Shown piece by piece: positions 46,695 to 55,278 of a DNA stretch of 64,000 nucleotides; position 1 is the stretch's first letter, and each line of letters opens with the position of its first letter. The translations under genes and the position numbers were made by a program. The notes under the pieces are model-generated. The model was given only the letters and a program-made list of their open reading frames with translations, was not told the origin of the DNA and searched no databases. The DNA comes from Streptomyces lucensis JCM 4490 (lineage in GTDB: Bacteria > Actinomycetota > Actinomycetes > Streptomycetales > Streptomycetaceae), in contig NZ_BMUE01000005.1 of NCBI RefSeq assembly GCF_014650035.1, positions 1 to 64,000 on the forward strand, in the 5' to 3' direction.

Positions 46695-47885
46695 ATGTCC
46701 GCGTCCGCGAAGCTGCCCCCGTTCGATGCCGCCGATCCGCTCGGGATCGACGATCTGCTCGGTCCCGAGGACCTGGCGATCCGGGACACCGTCCGCGGCT
46801 GGGCCGCCGACCGCGTGCTGCCGCACGTCGCCGACTGGTACGAGAAGGGCGAGCTGCCGCAGATCCGGGAACTCGCGCGGGAGCTGGGCGGCATCGGCGC
46901 GCTCGGCATGTCCCTCACCGGTTACGGCTGCGCGGGCGCGACGGCCGTCCAGTACGGCCTCGCCTGCCTGGAGCTGGAGGCGGCCGACTCGGGCATCCGG
47001 TCGCTGGTCTCCGTGCAGGGCTCCCTCGCCATGTACGCGATCCATCGGTTCGGCAGCGAGGAGCAGAAGCTGCAGTGGCTGCCGCGGATGGCCGCCGGCG
47101 AGGTGATCGGCTGCTTCGGCCTGACCGAGCCCGACCACGGCTCCGACCCCGCCGCCATGCGCACCCACGCCAAGCGCGACGGCGACGACTGGGTGCTGAA
47201 CGGCCGCAAGATGTGGATCACCAACGGGTCGGTCGCCGGGGTGGCCGTCGTCTGGGCCCAGACCGAGGAGGGCATCCGGGGCTTCGTCGTCCCCACGGAC
47301 AGCGCGGGCTTCTCGGCGCCGGAGATCAGGCACAAGTGGTCCCTGCGCGCCTCGGTCACCAGCGAACTCGTCATGGACGACGTACGGCTGCCCGCGACCG
47401 CCGTCCTCCCCGGGGTCACCGGCCTGCGCGGACCGCTGAGCTGCCTCTCCCACGCCCGCTACGGCATCGTCTGGGGCGCGATGGGCGCCGCGCGCAGCAG
47501 CTTCGAGACGGCCGTGGAGTACGCGAAGACCCGGGAGCAGTTCGGGCGGCCCATCGGCGGCTTCCAGCTCACCCAGGCCAAGCTCGCCGACATGGCGGTC
47601 GAACTGCACAAGGGGATCCTGCTCGCCCACCATCTCGGGCGGCGGATGGACGCCGGCCGCCTGCGTCCCGAGCAGGTCAGCTTCGGCAAGCTCAACAACG
47701 TCCGCGAGGCCATCGAGATCTGCCGTACGGCGCGGACGATCCTCGGTGCCAACGGGATCTCCCTCGAATACCCCGTGATGCGGCACGCGACGAATCTGGA
47801 GTCGGTGCTCACCTACGAGGGCACCGTCGAGATGCACCAGCTCGTGCTGGGCAAGGCGCTCACCGGGCTCGACGCCTTCCGGTGA
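46695..47885 (+). CDS. Acyl-CoA dehydrogenase, glutaryl-CoA dehydrogenase-like
   Basis: 396 residues. The family motifs are CFGLTEPDHGSDPAAMRTHA and WVLNGRKMWITNG for FAD binding, YAKTREQFGRPIGGFQLTQA, and the catalytic Glu in TYEGTVEMHQLVLGKAL. The Glu position and the pattern NLESVLTYEGTVEMH favour a glutaryl-CoA dehydrogenase, used in lysine or tryptophan breakdown, over a fatty acyl-CoA enzyme. ATG 46695 follows GGAGG. Its upstream region carries a small palindrome. Confidence 0.92.
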   Translation: MSASAKLPPFDAADPLGIDDLLGPEDLAIRDTVRGWAADRVLPHVADWYEKGELPQIRELARELGGIGALGMSLTGYGCAGATAVQYGLACLELEAADSGIRSLVSVQGSLAMYAIHRFGSEEQKLQWLPRMAAGEVIGCFGLTEPDHGSDPAAMRTHAKRDGDDWVLNGRKMWITNGSVAGVAVVWAQTEEGIRGFVVPTDSAGFSAPEIRHKWSLRASVTSELVMDDVRLPATAVLPGVTGLRGPLSCLSHARYGIVWGAMGAARSSFETAVEYAKTREQFGRPIGGFQLTQAKLADMAVELHKGILLAHHLGRRMDAGRLRPEQVSFGKLNNVREAIEICRTARTILGANGISLEYPVMRHATNLESVLTYEGTVEMHQLVLGKALTGLDAFR

Positions 47886-47894
47886 GCACCGAGG

Positions 47895-47920
47895 GGCAGG
47901 GCCGGGTGAGCGGCCCTGCC
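47895..47920. terminator. Terminator between acyl-CoA dehydrogenase and sepF-like gene
   Basis: GGCAGGGCCG (47895-47904) and CGGCCCTGCC (47911-47920) form a perfect 10-bp stem with a 6-base loop between two convergent genes, ending one base before the stop of the minus-strand gene. Confidence 0.85.
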
Positions 47921-48358
47921 TCAGCTCTGGTTGAAGAAGCCGTCCTCGCGGCGCGACGCCGGCTCGCCGCTGACGATCTCCGTGTTGGAGGGCGTCAGCA
48001 GGAAGACGCGGTTCGCGACCCGCTCGATCGTGCCGCGCAGACCGAAGGTCAGCCCCGCCGCGAAGTCCACCACGCGCTTGGCGTCGGCGGGCTCCATGGC
48101 CGTGAGGTTCATGATGACCGGGACGCCGTCCCGGAACAGCTCGCCGATGGCGCGGGCGTCCCGGAAGCTGTCCGGGGTGACCGTGCCGATCCGGCGGCCC
48201 TTCTCCTCGGCCGTGTCCGTGGCCACCTTCACCCGTGGGTCGGTGACCCAGGCGTCCTGGGACTCGGGGCCCTCGGAGTAGTCGTCGTCGTAGTAGCGCT
48301 CGTCATCGTTGTCGTCGACGAGGCCGAGCCACGCACTCGCCTTGCGTACCGATCCCAT
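47921..48358 (-). CDS. sepF: SepF-like cell division protein
   Basis: 145 residues. N-terminal amphipathic segment [20 protein letters not shown] for membrane binding, an acidic linker, and the SepF domain [20 protein letters not shown] ... [20 protein letters not shown] ... [20 protein letters not shown]. SepF anchors FtsZ to the membrane. Streptomyces carry several SepF paralogues; this copy is outside the ftsZ cluster and so matches the SepF-like paralogue group (called SflA/SflB in S. coelicolor). GAGAGGAGG precedes the ATG at 48358. Confidence 0.92.
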   Translation of the reverse strand: MGSVRKASAWLGLVDDNDDERYYDDDYSEGPESQDAWVTDPRVKVATDTAEEKGRRIGTVTPDSFRDARAIGELFRDGVPVIMNLTAMEPADAKRVVDFAAGLTFGLRGTIERVANRVFLLTPSNTEIVSGEPASRREDGFFNQS

Positions 48359-48673
48359 GGACGCCTCCTCTCACAGCGGTCTTTCTTCCTTCTTTCCGCA
48401 TCCCTATGGTCATCCATGATGCGGACAGCGCGCCAAGTGGATAGACGCCGCGCGGGGGGTTTGTGACGGTACTGGTGCACAGCGGATCCGTCGAGAGTCC
48501 TTGTGCCCCAAGGCTCGCGACTCATACGGCTGCTGACTGAGAGTGAAATATGATTGTCAGCTGCAGACGGGTGATGCGCCGTGCGTACGGGTGAACGGCA
48601 TCCCTCCTACGAGCCGACTGTCGGCAGATACGATGCCGCAGCTCAACGTCGCATCACGACACGGGGGACCGTT
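48359..48673. other. 315-base divergent region between sepF-like gene and DUF5685 gene
   Basis: No supported gene. A TATGAT at 48549-48554 could be a -10 for the plus-strand gene, but no matching -35 is clear. An inverted pair GTGATGCG (48571-48578) and CGCATCAC (48650-48657) flanks about 70 bases and could fold a leader stem. The minus-strand gene has a good ribosome-binding site just inside the region. Confidence 0.5.
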
Positions 48674-49954
48674 GTGTTCGGAATCGTCAGGCCCTGCTCC
48701 CATCGGCTCGGGGAGAATCTCAAGACCCAGTGGATGGCGCACCTGTGCGGCCTGTGTCTCGCGCTGCGCCGGGACCACGGGCAGTTCGCGCGCATCGTGA
48801 CGAACTATGACGGCCTGCTCATATCCGTCCTGACGGAGGCTCAGGCAGGAGTGGTGGACGGATCGCGGCGCACCGCGGGCCCGTGCGCGCTGCGCGGGAT
48901 GCGCACGGCGTCCGTCGCCCAGGGCGAGGGCGCGCGCCTCGCCGCCGCGGTGTCGCTGGTGCTCGCCTCGGCGAAGGTGCGCGACCACGTCGCCGACCAG
49001 GACGGGCTCCTGGCCCGCCGGCCCGTGGCGGCCGCCGCCCGCCGGGTCGCGGCGGGCTGGGGCCGGGCCGGCGCGCACAGTGGCGCGGCGGTCGGGTTCG
49101 ACACCGGCGTCCTCGTCGAGGCGGTCGACCGGCAGCTCGGCATCGAGGCCCTGGCCGGGCCCGGCACCCCGATCCTGGCGGTCACCGAGCCGACCGAGAC
49201 GGCGACCGCCGCGGCCTTCGCGCACACCGCGGTGCTGGCCGGACGGCCGGGCAACGCGCAGCCCCTGGCGGAGGCCGGGCGGCTCTTCGGCCGGCTCGCG
49301 CATCTGCTGGACGCCGTGGAGGACCGCGGGGCCGACGCCGTGTCGGGCGCCTGGAACCCCCTCACCGCCACCGGCACCCCCCTCGCCGAGGCCCGCCGCC
49401 TGGCCGACGACGCCCTGCACGGGATCCGGCTGGCGCTGCGCGAGGCGGAGTTCACCGACAGGAAGCTGGTGCACCTCCTCCTCGTCCACGAGCTGCGGCG
49501 CTCGGTGGACCGGGCGTTCGGCACGGCGCCGGCGTGCTCGGCGCACCAGCCGGGGCCGGGTGCGGGACCGTACGGGCCGCAGCCGGGGCTGCCGCAGGGG
49601 CAGTACGGCGCCGGCGACGCGTACGCGGGCGGCGGCAATCCGTACGCCGGCGGGGGCGGTGCGTACGCCGGCGGGGGTGGTGGCTTCGGTGGGCACGGCG
49701 GCTTCGGCAGCGGACCCGCCCCGGTGCCGCCGAAGGGGCGGCGCGGGTTCTGGGCGGGGTGCGGGGTGTTCCTGACCCTGTGCTGCACCTGCAAGATGTG
49801 CTGCGCCGAGGAGTACGAGGGACCGTGGTCGCGGAAGAAGCGCAGCGGCTGCTGCCAGGCGTGCGACTGTTCCTGCCCGGGGGGCTGCGGCGGCTGCGAC
49901 GGGTGCGACGGCTGCTGCGGCTGCGACTGCTGCTGTCCTTGCGACGGGTGTTGA
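48674..49954 (+). CDS. DUF5685 family protein with a cysteine-dense C-terminal tail
   Basis: 426 residues. The start VFGIVRPCSHRLGENLKTQW followed by MAHLCGLCLALRRDHGQFAR gives three N-terminal Cys in a pattern that looks metal-binding. The middle (to about 300) is helical. After a Gly/Pro/Tyr-rich linker (ca. 305-355) the last 69 residues hold 22 Cys, in pairs such as CCTCKMCC and CDGCCGCDCCC. No enzyme motif was found. GTG 48674 matches the usual family start. Metal storage or a metallothionein-like role is possible, but this is inference only. Confidence 0.82.
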   Translation: MFGIVRPCSHRLGENLKTQWMAHLCGLCLALRRDHGQFARIVTNYDGLLISVLTEAQAGVVDGSRRTAGPCALRGMRTASVAQGEGARLAAAVSLVLASAKVRDHVADQDGLLARRPVAAAARRVAAGWGRAGAHSGAAVGFDTGVLVEAVDRQLGIEALAGPGTPILAVTEPTETATAAAFAHTAVLAGRPGNAQPLAEAGRLFGRLAHLLDAVEDRGADAVSGAWNPLTATGTPLAEARRLADDALHGIRLALREAEFTDRKLVHLLLVHELRRSVDRAFGTAPACSAHQPGPGAGPYGPQPGLPQGQYGAGDAYAGGGNPYAGGGGAYAGGGGGFGGHGGFGSGPAPVPPKGRRGFWAGCGVFLTLCCTCKMCCAEEYEGPWSRKKRSGCCQACDCSCPGGCGGCDGCDGCCGCDCCCPCDGC

Positions 49955-49975
49955 GGGGACTCGAACGGAGCCGGA

Positions 49976-50020
49976 CCCGCCGGAGCTCCGCCACGTCCCA
50001 CGCGGCGGAGCTCCGGCGGG
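49976..50020 (+). terminator. Intrinsic terminator after the DUF5685 gene
   Basis: CCCGCCGGAGCTCCGCC (49976-49992) and GGCGGAGCTCCGGCGGG (50004-50020) form a perfect 17-bp stem with an 11-base loop, 22 bases after the stop. Confidence 0.93.
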
Positions 50021-50128
50021 TCCTGGCCCCCTCTCCTGATCGGGCATCACAACCACGCCGCGCCAACAAGCACCTTCAGGCGGCTCAGTTGGTCCGGGAG
50101 GGGTGTGTCCTGCCCGGTGGGGCGCGGT

Positions 50129-50152
50129 CCTTCACCCGATTCCGGGTGAAGG
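50129..50152. repeat. Perfect 10-bp hairpin upstream of the protease
   Basis: CCTTCACCCG-ATTC-CGGGTGAAGG. It is far from both genes (about 130 bases after the previous terminator and 390 before the protease start), so a regulator site is as likely as a terminator. Confidence 0.6.
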
Positions 50153-50397
50153 GCTATCCGGAGGGGCGACTTCCGGACATTCCCGGGGCCCGGGTGGCGG
50201 CCGGAAGCGCGTGCTGAGCCGGCATCAGGGGCCGTGGCGGGAGCGCGGGGTGCGCGCGGCGTACGGGCAGACGGCGGCTGCGTGCACCCGATGGTGTGCA
50301 CAACCGTGCCACTCACCGCGGCGGCGCCTCCGGCCGGGTACGCACAACCCACAGCGCGTAAAGGTGGTTCAAAATCCAACGGCCGAAAGGAGACCTT

Positions 50398-50544
50398 GTG
50401 CCGACCGGCCGTTCGGCCGAATACTCCCGTTCAGCGCTTGTCAGGGGCATGAAAACCGGAACCCGGGCGGACTCCCCTGGCCGCACCTCACGGGCCCCGA
50501 CCCCACGCGGGCCCCCGACGTCCCTTGGAGGGAACCAAAGGTGA
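50398..50544 (+). CDS. Possible 48-residue leader peptide coupled to the protease gene
   Basis: AAAGGAG at 50386-50392 is five bases before GTG 50398. The frame runs 48 codons and stops at TGA 50542-50544, which overlaps the protease GTG (50541-50543) as GTGA. The layout is that of a translationally coupled leader. Third-position GC is only about 73 percent, below the norm for Streptomyces genes, so it may be an open stretch rather than a real gene. The peptide ([20 protein letters not shown]...) has no signal sequence. Confidence 0.35.
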   Translation: MPTGRSAEYSRSALVRGMKTGTRADSPGRTSRAPTPRGPPTSLGGNQR

Positions 50545-51443
50545 GCAACCAGCGCCCCACTCCCCGCACCGGCACCGCCAGACGGACCCGGCTGATCGCC
50601 GTGGCCGCCGGTTTCCTGGCCGCGGCCGCGTTCGCCGCCCCCACCGCGAACGCCAGCGACCCCCAGACGTTCAGCGCCACCCAGCTGACCAGGGCGAGCG
50701 ACTCCGTCCTCAAGGCCGACATCCCCGGTACCGCCTGGGCAGTGGACAGCGAGACCAACCGCGTCGTCGTCACCGTCGACACCACGGTGTCCAAGGCCGA
50801 GATCGCCAAGATCAAGGAGCAGGCCGGCGGCAACGCGGACGCCCTCGTCATCAAGCACACGCCGGGCCGGTTCAACAAGCTGATCTCCGGCGGCGACGCC
50901 ATCTACGCGAGCAGCTGGCGCTGCTCCCTGGGCTTCAACGTCCAGGACTCGAGCGGCAACTACTACTTCCTGACCGCCGGTCACTGCACCGACGGCGCGG
51001 GCACCTGGTGGTCGAACTCCTCGCACTCGACCACGCTCGGCAGCACGGCCGGCTCCAGCTTCCCCGGCAACGACTACGGCATCGTGCGCTACACCAACAG
51101 CTCGGTGACCAAGTCGGGCGCCGTGGGCAGCCAGGACATCACCCGTGCGGCCACCCCCTCCGTGGGCACGACCGTCTACCGCCGCGGTTCGACGACCGGC
51201 ACGCACAGCGGCCGCGTCACCGCGCTCAACGCGACGGTGAACTACGGCGGCGGTGACATCGTCTCCGGCCTGATCCAGACCACGGTCTGCGCCGAGCCCG
51301 GTGACTCCGGCGGCCCCCTGTACGGCGGCACCACCGCCTACGGCCTCACCTCCGGCGGCAGCGGCGACTGCAGCTCCGGCGGTACGACGTTCTTCCAGCC
51401 GGTCACCGAGGCGCTGAGCGCCTACGGGGTGCACGTCTACTGA
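50541..51443 (+). CDS. Secreted streptogrisin B-like serine protease (S1/alpha-lytic type)
   Basis: 300 residues. Signal peptide to about residue 38 (TANA-S), a propeptide to about 114, and the mature enzyme from [20 protein letters not shown], almost the start of SGPB. The triad is His148 in TAGHC, Asp178 in GNDYGIV and Ser256 in GDSGGPL, and the disulphide cysteines are in place. It degrades proteins outside the cell. GTG 50541 follows GGAGGG. A possible leader frame overlaps the start. Confidence 0.96.
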   Translation: MSNQRPTPRTGTARRTRLIAVAAGFLAAAAFAAPTANASDPQTFSATQLTRASDSVLKADIPGTAWAVDSETNRVVVTVDTTVSKAEIAKIKEQAGGNADALVIKHTPGRFNKLISGGDAIYASSWRCSLGFNVQDSSGNYYFLTAGHCTDGAGTWWSNSSHSTTLGSTAGSSFPGNDYGIVRYTNSSVTKSGAVGSQDITRAATPSVGTTVYRRGSTTGTHSGRVTALNATVNYGGGDIVSGLIQTTVCAEPGDSGGPLYGGTTAYGLTSGGSGDCSSGGTTFFQPVTEALSAYGVHVY

Positions 51444-51579
51444 CGGACCCCCGCCCGGTTCCACCGAGCCCCCGTACGCCACGGTGCGTGCGGGGGCTCT
51501 TCGGCGAGCGGGTGCCGAGGCGTCTGTCCCGGAGGGTGCGGACCGGTGTTTGCGCAGGTGAGGGGCGCTCGACCGGGTG

Positions 51580-51610
51580 TCGTACACATGTTCGGGAATG
51601 GGGGTATGGT
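51580..51610 (+). promoter_or_regulatory. LexA (SOS)-type operator and -10 upstream of dnaE2
   Basis: TCGTACACATGTTCGG (51580-51595) matches the actinobacterial SOS box TCGAAC-N4-GTTCGA at all but two positions. A TATGGT -10 element follows at 51605-51610, so LexA bound there would cover the promoter. Confidence 0.75.
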
Positions 51611-51675
51611 GGGGTGCGGAAGTAGGGAACTGATGTTCGAGAGTCGTTCGGGGCTCACGACTGCGGGAGGTGCGT

Positions 51676-54600
51676 GTGCCGGGTTTCGCGCATCTGCACA
51701 CCGTCTCCGGGTTCTCCCTGAGGTACGGGGCCTCCCACCCGGAGCGGCTGGCCGGGCGCGCCGCGGAGCGGGGCATGGACGCCCTCGCCCTCACCGACCG
51801 CGACACCCTCTCCGGCACGGTCCGCTTCGCCAAGGCCTGCGCCGAGGCGGGCGTCCGTCCGCTGTTCGGAGTGGACCTGGCGGTGGAGGCGGCGCGGACC
51901 GGACGGCGGGACGGGGAGCGGGGCAGGCGCCGCACCCCGGTGCGGGGTGGCGCCTTCGTCGACGAGTCGGCCCCCCGGGTGACCTTTCTCGCCCGGGACG
52001 GCGCACGCGGCTGGGCCGACCTGTGCCGGACCGTCACGGCGGCGCACGCGGGTGAGGGCACACCGCTGCTGCCCTGGTCGGACAACCACGGCGACGGCCT
52101 GACCGTGCTGCTCGGACCCGGTTCCGACGTGGGCCGCGCGCTCGCCGCGGGGCGCCTCGACCGGGCCGCGGCGCTGCTCGCCCCGTGGCGCGAGGTCTAC
52201 GGCGACGCCCTGCGGCTGGAGGCCGTCTGGCACGGCCGTACCGGTACGGGAACCGGCTCCCTGCGGCTCGCCGCCCGTACCGTCGGCTTCGCCGCCGAAC
52301 AGGGGGTGCGGCCCGTGCTGAGCAACGCCGTCCGGTACGCCGACCCCGGCCAGGGGGCGGTCGCCGACGTGCTGGACGCCGCGCGCCGCCTGGTCCCGGT
52401 CGACCCGCGCGGGGAACTGGACTCCGGAGAGGCCTGGCTCAAGGACGCGCCGCTCATGCTGCGGGTCGCCGAGCAGGTGGTGGAGGCGGCGGGCTACCGG
52501 CGCGACACCGCCCACCGGCTGCTGGAGCAGACCCGGGCCACGGCCGCCGAGTGCCGGGTCGACCCCGAGGGCGACCTCGGCATCGGCACCGTCCACTTCC
52601 CCGAGCCGCACCTCGTCGGCGCCGGCCGCCGCACCGCCCAGCGGGCGCTCGCCTCGCGGGCGACGGCGGGGATGCTGCGGCTGGGCTACGGCGGCCGGCG
52701 CGCGTACTGGGAGCGGATGCACCACGAGCTGGACATCATCGCCCACCACGGTTTCGCCTCCTACTTCCTCACGGTCGCCCAGGTGGTGGACGACGTCCGG
52801 GAGATGGGGATCCGGGTGGCCGCGCGCGGCTCCGGCGCCGGGTCGCTCGTCAACCACCTCCTCGGTATCGCGCACGCCGATCCGGTCGAGCACGGGCTGC
52901 TGATGGAACGGTTCCTGTCCAAGGAGCGGGTCGTGCTGCCCGACATCGACATCGACGTGGAGTCCGCGCGCCGTCTGGAGGTCTACCGGGCGATCATCGG
53001 CCGGTTCGGCACCGAGCGGGTCGCGACCGTCTCCATGCCGGAGACCTACCGCGTCCGGCACGCCATCCGCGACGTCGGCGCGGCTCTGTCCATGGACCCC
53101 GCCGACATCGACCGCATCGCGAAGTCCTTCCCGCACATCCGCGCCCGCGACGCACGCGCGGCGCTGGAGGAACTGCCCGAGCTGAAGCGGCTGGCGGGGG
53201 AGAAGGAGAAGTACGGCAGGCTCTGGGAGCTGGTCGAGGCCCTCGACGCCCTCCCGCGCGGAATCGCCATGCACCCGTGCGGGGTGCTCCTGTCCGACGC
53301 CTCCCTGCTCGCCCGTACACCGGTGGTGCCGACCAGCGGCGAGGGCCTGCCGATGGCGCAGTTCGACAAGGAGGACGTGGAGGACCTCGGACTGCTCAAG
53401 CTGGACGTGCTGGGGGTGCGGATGCAGTCGGCGATGGCGCACGCGGTCGCCGAGGTGCGGCGGGCCACGGGCGAGCGGGTTGACCTGGACGCGGTGGCGC
53501 CGGGCGACCCGGCGACGTACCGGCTCATCCGGTCCGCCGAGACCCTGGGCTGCTTCCAGATCGAGTCGCCGGGCCAGCGGGACCTGGTGGGCCGGCTGCA
53601 GCCGGCCACGTTCCACGACCTGGTGGTCGACATCTCGCTCTTCCGGCCCGGGCCGGTCGCCGCCGACATGGTGCGGCCGTTCATCGAGGCGCGGCACGGG
53701 CGGGCACCGGCGCGCTATCCGCACCCGGACCTGGAGGAGCCGCTGAAGGGGACGTACGGGGTCGTCGTCTTCCACGAGCAGGTCATCGACATCGTCGCCG
53801 TCATGACCGGCTGCGGCCGGGGCGAGGCCGACCGGGTCCGGCGCGGGCTGTCCGATCCGGAGTCGCAGGGGCGGATCAAGGTGTGGTTCGCCCAGCGGGC
53901 GGCGGCCCGGGGGTACGACCTGGAGACGGTCCGGCGGACCTGGGGGATCGTCGAGGCCTTCGGCTCGTACGGCTTCTGCAAGGCGCACGCGGTCGCCTTC
54001 GCGGTGCCGACGTACCAGTCGGCGTGGCTGAAGGCCCACCATCCCGCCGCCTTCTACGCCGGGCTGCTCACGCACGACCCCGGTATGTACCCGAAGCGGC
54101 TGCTGCTGGCGGACGCGCGGCGGCGCGGGGTGCCGATCCTGCCGCTGGACGTGAACGCCTCGGGGGTCGCACACAGGATCGAACTGGTGTCTGAATCGGG
54201 GGTCCGGGAGCCAGGGGCTCGGGAGTCGGGGGGCCGTGAAGCAGGGGTCTGGGGGCTCCGGCTGGCCCTCTCCGACGTGCACGACATCAGCGAGGCCGAG
54301 GCGAGGCGGATCGAGGACGGGCAGCCGTACTCCTCGCTGCTGGACTTCTGGGAGCGGGCCCGGCCGAGCCGGCCGCTGGCCCGGCGGCTCGCCCAGGTGG
54401 GCGCGCTGGACGCCTTCGGTGCCAACCGGCGCGACCTGCAGCTGCACCTGACGGAGCTGCACCGGGGCGCCCGGGGAGCGGGCGGCGGCCAGCTCCCGCT
54501 GGCGGGCGGGCGCGGGACCGCGCCGGCCGGTCTGCCGGACCTGTCGCCGGCGGAACGGCTCAGCGCCGAGCTGGGCGTGCTGTCCATGGACGCCTCGCGC

Positions 54601-55278
54601 AACCTGATGGACGACCACCGGGACTTCCTCGACGAGCTGGGCGTGGTCACGGCGCGCCGGCTGCGCGAGGCGCGGCACGGTGAGACCGTGCTGGTCGCGG
54701 GCGCCAAGGCGGCCACCCAGACCCCGCCGATCCGTTCCGGCAAGCGGGTCATCTTCTCCACGCTGGACGACGGCACGGGCCTGGTCGACCTCGCCTTCTT
54801 CGACGACTCCCACGACGCCTGCGCGCACACCGTCTTCCACTCCTGGCTGCTGCTGGTGCGCGGAGTGGTGCAGCGGCGCGGCCCGCGCAGCCTGAGCGTG
54901 GTCGGCTCCGCCGCCTGGGACCTCGCCGACCTGGTGGACGCGCGCCTCACGGAGGGGCTCGACGGGGTGGCGGCCCGGCTGGCCGGACCGTCCGGCACGG
55001 CCGGGGACGGATCGGCCGGAAATGGATCGGCCGGGAACGGATCGGCCGGAGACGGGTCCTCGGTGCGGGGCGACGGCGGGCCGTCCAGGGCGCGGCTCGC
55101 CGGGTCCGACGGGCTGCCCCCGCCGGCCGGCTCGGCGGCCCAGGACCCGATGGAGGGCCGGACGATCCGCATGCCCACGGGGTACGAGATGCACCCCTGG
55201 GCGGACCTGCGCCCCGCGGGCGAGGGGCCCGCGGTGGGACGGAAGTTGTGGCACCGGAGTCCGGGGAGTGCGGGATGA
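51676..55278 (+). CDS. dnaE2: Error-prone DNA polymerase DnaE2
   Basis: 1200 residues. Starts VPGFAHLHTVSGFSLRYGAS with the PHP domain, and the C-family palm carries PDIDIDVESARRLEVYRAII with the catalytic Asp pair; IAMHPCGVLLS and FGSYGFCKAHAVAFAV follow. The N-terminal signature and the length separate DnaE2 from replicative DnaE1. It functions in translesion synthesis with ImuB. GTG 51676 has GGGAGG five bases upstream (an earlier in-frame GTG at 51670 is less likely). Insertions of repeated ESG/GREAG and GSAGNGSAG codons lie near residues 840 and 1115. Its stop overlaps the next start (ATGA). Confidence 0.96.
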   Translation: MPGFAHLHTVSGFSLRYGASHPERLAGRAAERGMDALALTDRDTLSGTVRFAKACAEAGVRPLFGVDLAVEAARTGRRDGERGRRRTPVRGGAFVDESAPRVTFLARDGARGWADLCRTVTAAHAGEGTPLLPWSDNHGDGLTVLLGPGSDVGRALAAGRLDRAAALLAPWREVYGDALRLEAVWHGRTGTGTGSLRLAARTVGFAAEQGVRPVLSNAVRYADPGQGAVADVLDAARRLVPVDPRGELDSGEAWLKDAPLMLRVAEQVVEAAGYRRDTAHRLLEQTRATAAECRVDPEGDLGIGTVHFPEPHLVGAGRRTAQRALASRATAGMLRLGYGGRRAYWERMHHELDIIAHHGFASYFLTVAQVVDDVREMGIRVAARGSGAGSLVNHLLGIAHADPVEHGLLMERFLSKERVVLPDIDIDVESARRLEVYRAIIGRFGTERVATVSMPETYRVRHAIRDVGAALSMDPADIDRIAKSFPHIRARDARAALEELPELKRLAGEKEKYGRLWELVEALDALPRGIAMHPCGVLLSDASLLARTPVVPTSGEGLPMAQFDKEDVEDLGLLKLDVLGVRMQSAMAHAVAEVRRATGERVDLDAVAPGDPATYRLIRSAETLGCFQIESPGQRDLVGRLQPATFHDLVVDISLFRPGPVAADMVRPFIEARHGRAPARYPHPDLEEPLKGTYGVVVFHEQVIDIVAVMTGCGRGEADRVRRGLSDPESQGRIKVWFAQRAAARGYDLETVRRTWGIVEAFGSYGFCKAHAVAFAVPTYQSAWLKAHHPAAFYAGLLTHDPGMYPKRLLLADARRRGVPILPLDVNASGVAHRIELVSESGVREPGARESGGREAGVWGLRLALSDVHDISEAEARRIEDGQPYSSLLDFWERARPSRPLARRLAQVGALDAFGANRRDLQLHLTELHRGARGAGGGQLPLAGGRGTAPAGLPDLSPAERLSAELGVLSMDASRNLMDDHRDFLDELGVVTARRLREARHGETVLVAGAKAATQTPPIRSGKRVIFSTLDDGTGLVDLAFFDDSHDACAHTVFHSWLLLVRGVVQRRGPRSLSVVGSAAWDLADLVDARLTEGLDGVAARLAGPSGTAGDGSAGNGSAGNGSAGDGSSVRGDGGPSRARLAGSDGLPPPAGSAAQDPMEGRTIRMPTGYEMHPWADLRPAGEGPAVGRKLWHRSPGSAG
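54190..54250 (+). repeat. Low-complexity insertion in dnaE2
   Basis: Bases around 54190-54250 encode SESGVREPGARESGGREAGV, an imperfect repeat of E-S/P-G-x-R-E units in the palm-to-thumb half of DnaE2. It looks like a slippage-derived insertion, kept in frame. Confidence 0.7.
55009..55053 (+). repeat. 15-bp tandem repeat in dnaE2
   Basis: Three copies of GGATCGGCCGGAAAT-type 15-mers (55009-55023, 55024-55038, 55039-55053), with two or three differences, encode Gly-Ser-Ala-Gly-Asn/Asp units near the C-terminus of DnaE2. Confidence 0.85.

Larger units (their letters stand above)
49955..50540. other. 586-base region between the DUF5685 gene and the protease gene
   Basis: Apart from the terminator at 49976-50020, it holds a perfect 10-bp hairpin, CCTTCACCCG-ATTC-CGGGTGAAGG (50129-50152), and a possible 48-codon leader frame at 50398-50544 described separately. 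The rest shows no convincing gene. The protease promoter should be in 50250-50390, where the sequence is somewhat less GC-rich. Confidence 0.55.

Noticed and set aside
51655..55254. 1199-codon minus-strand frame opposite dnaE2
   Set aside because: Mirror frame of a conserved polymerase gene; no start signal, no domain. Third-position GC bias belongs to the plus strand.
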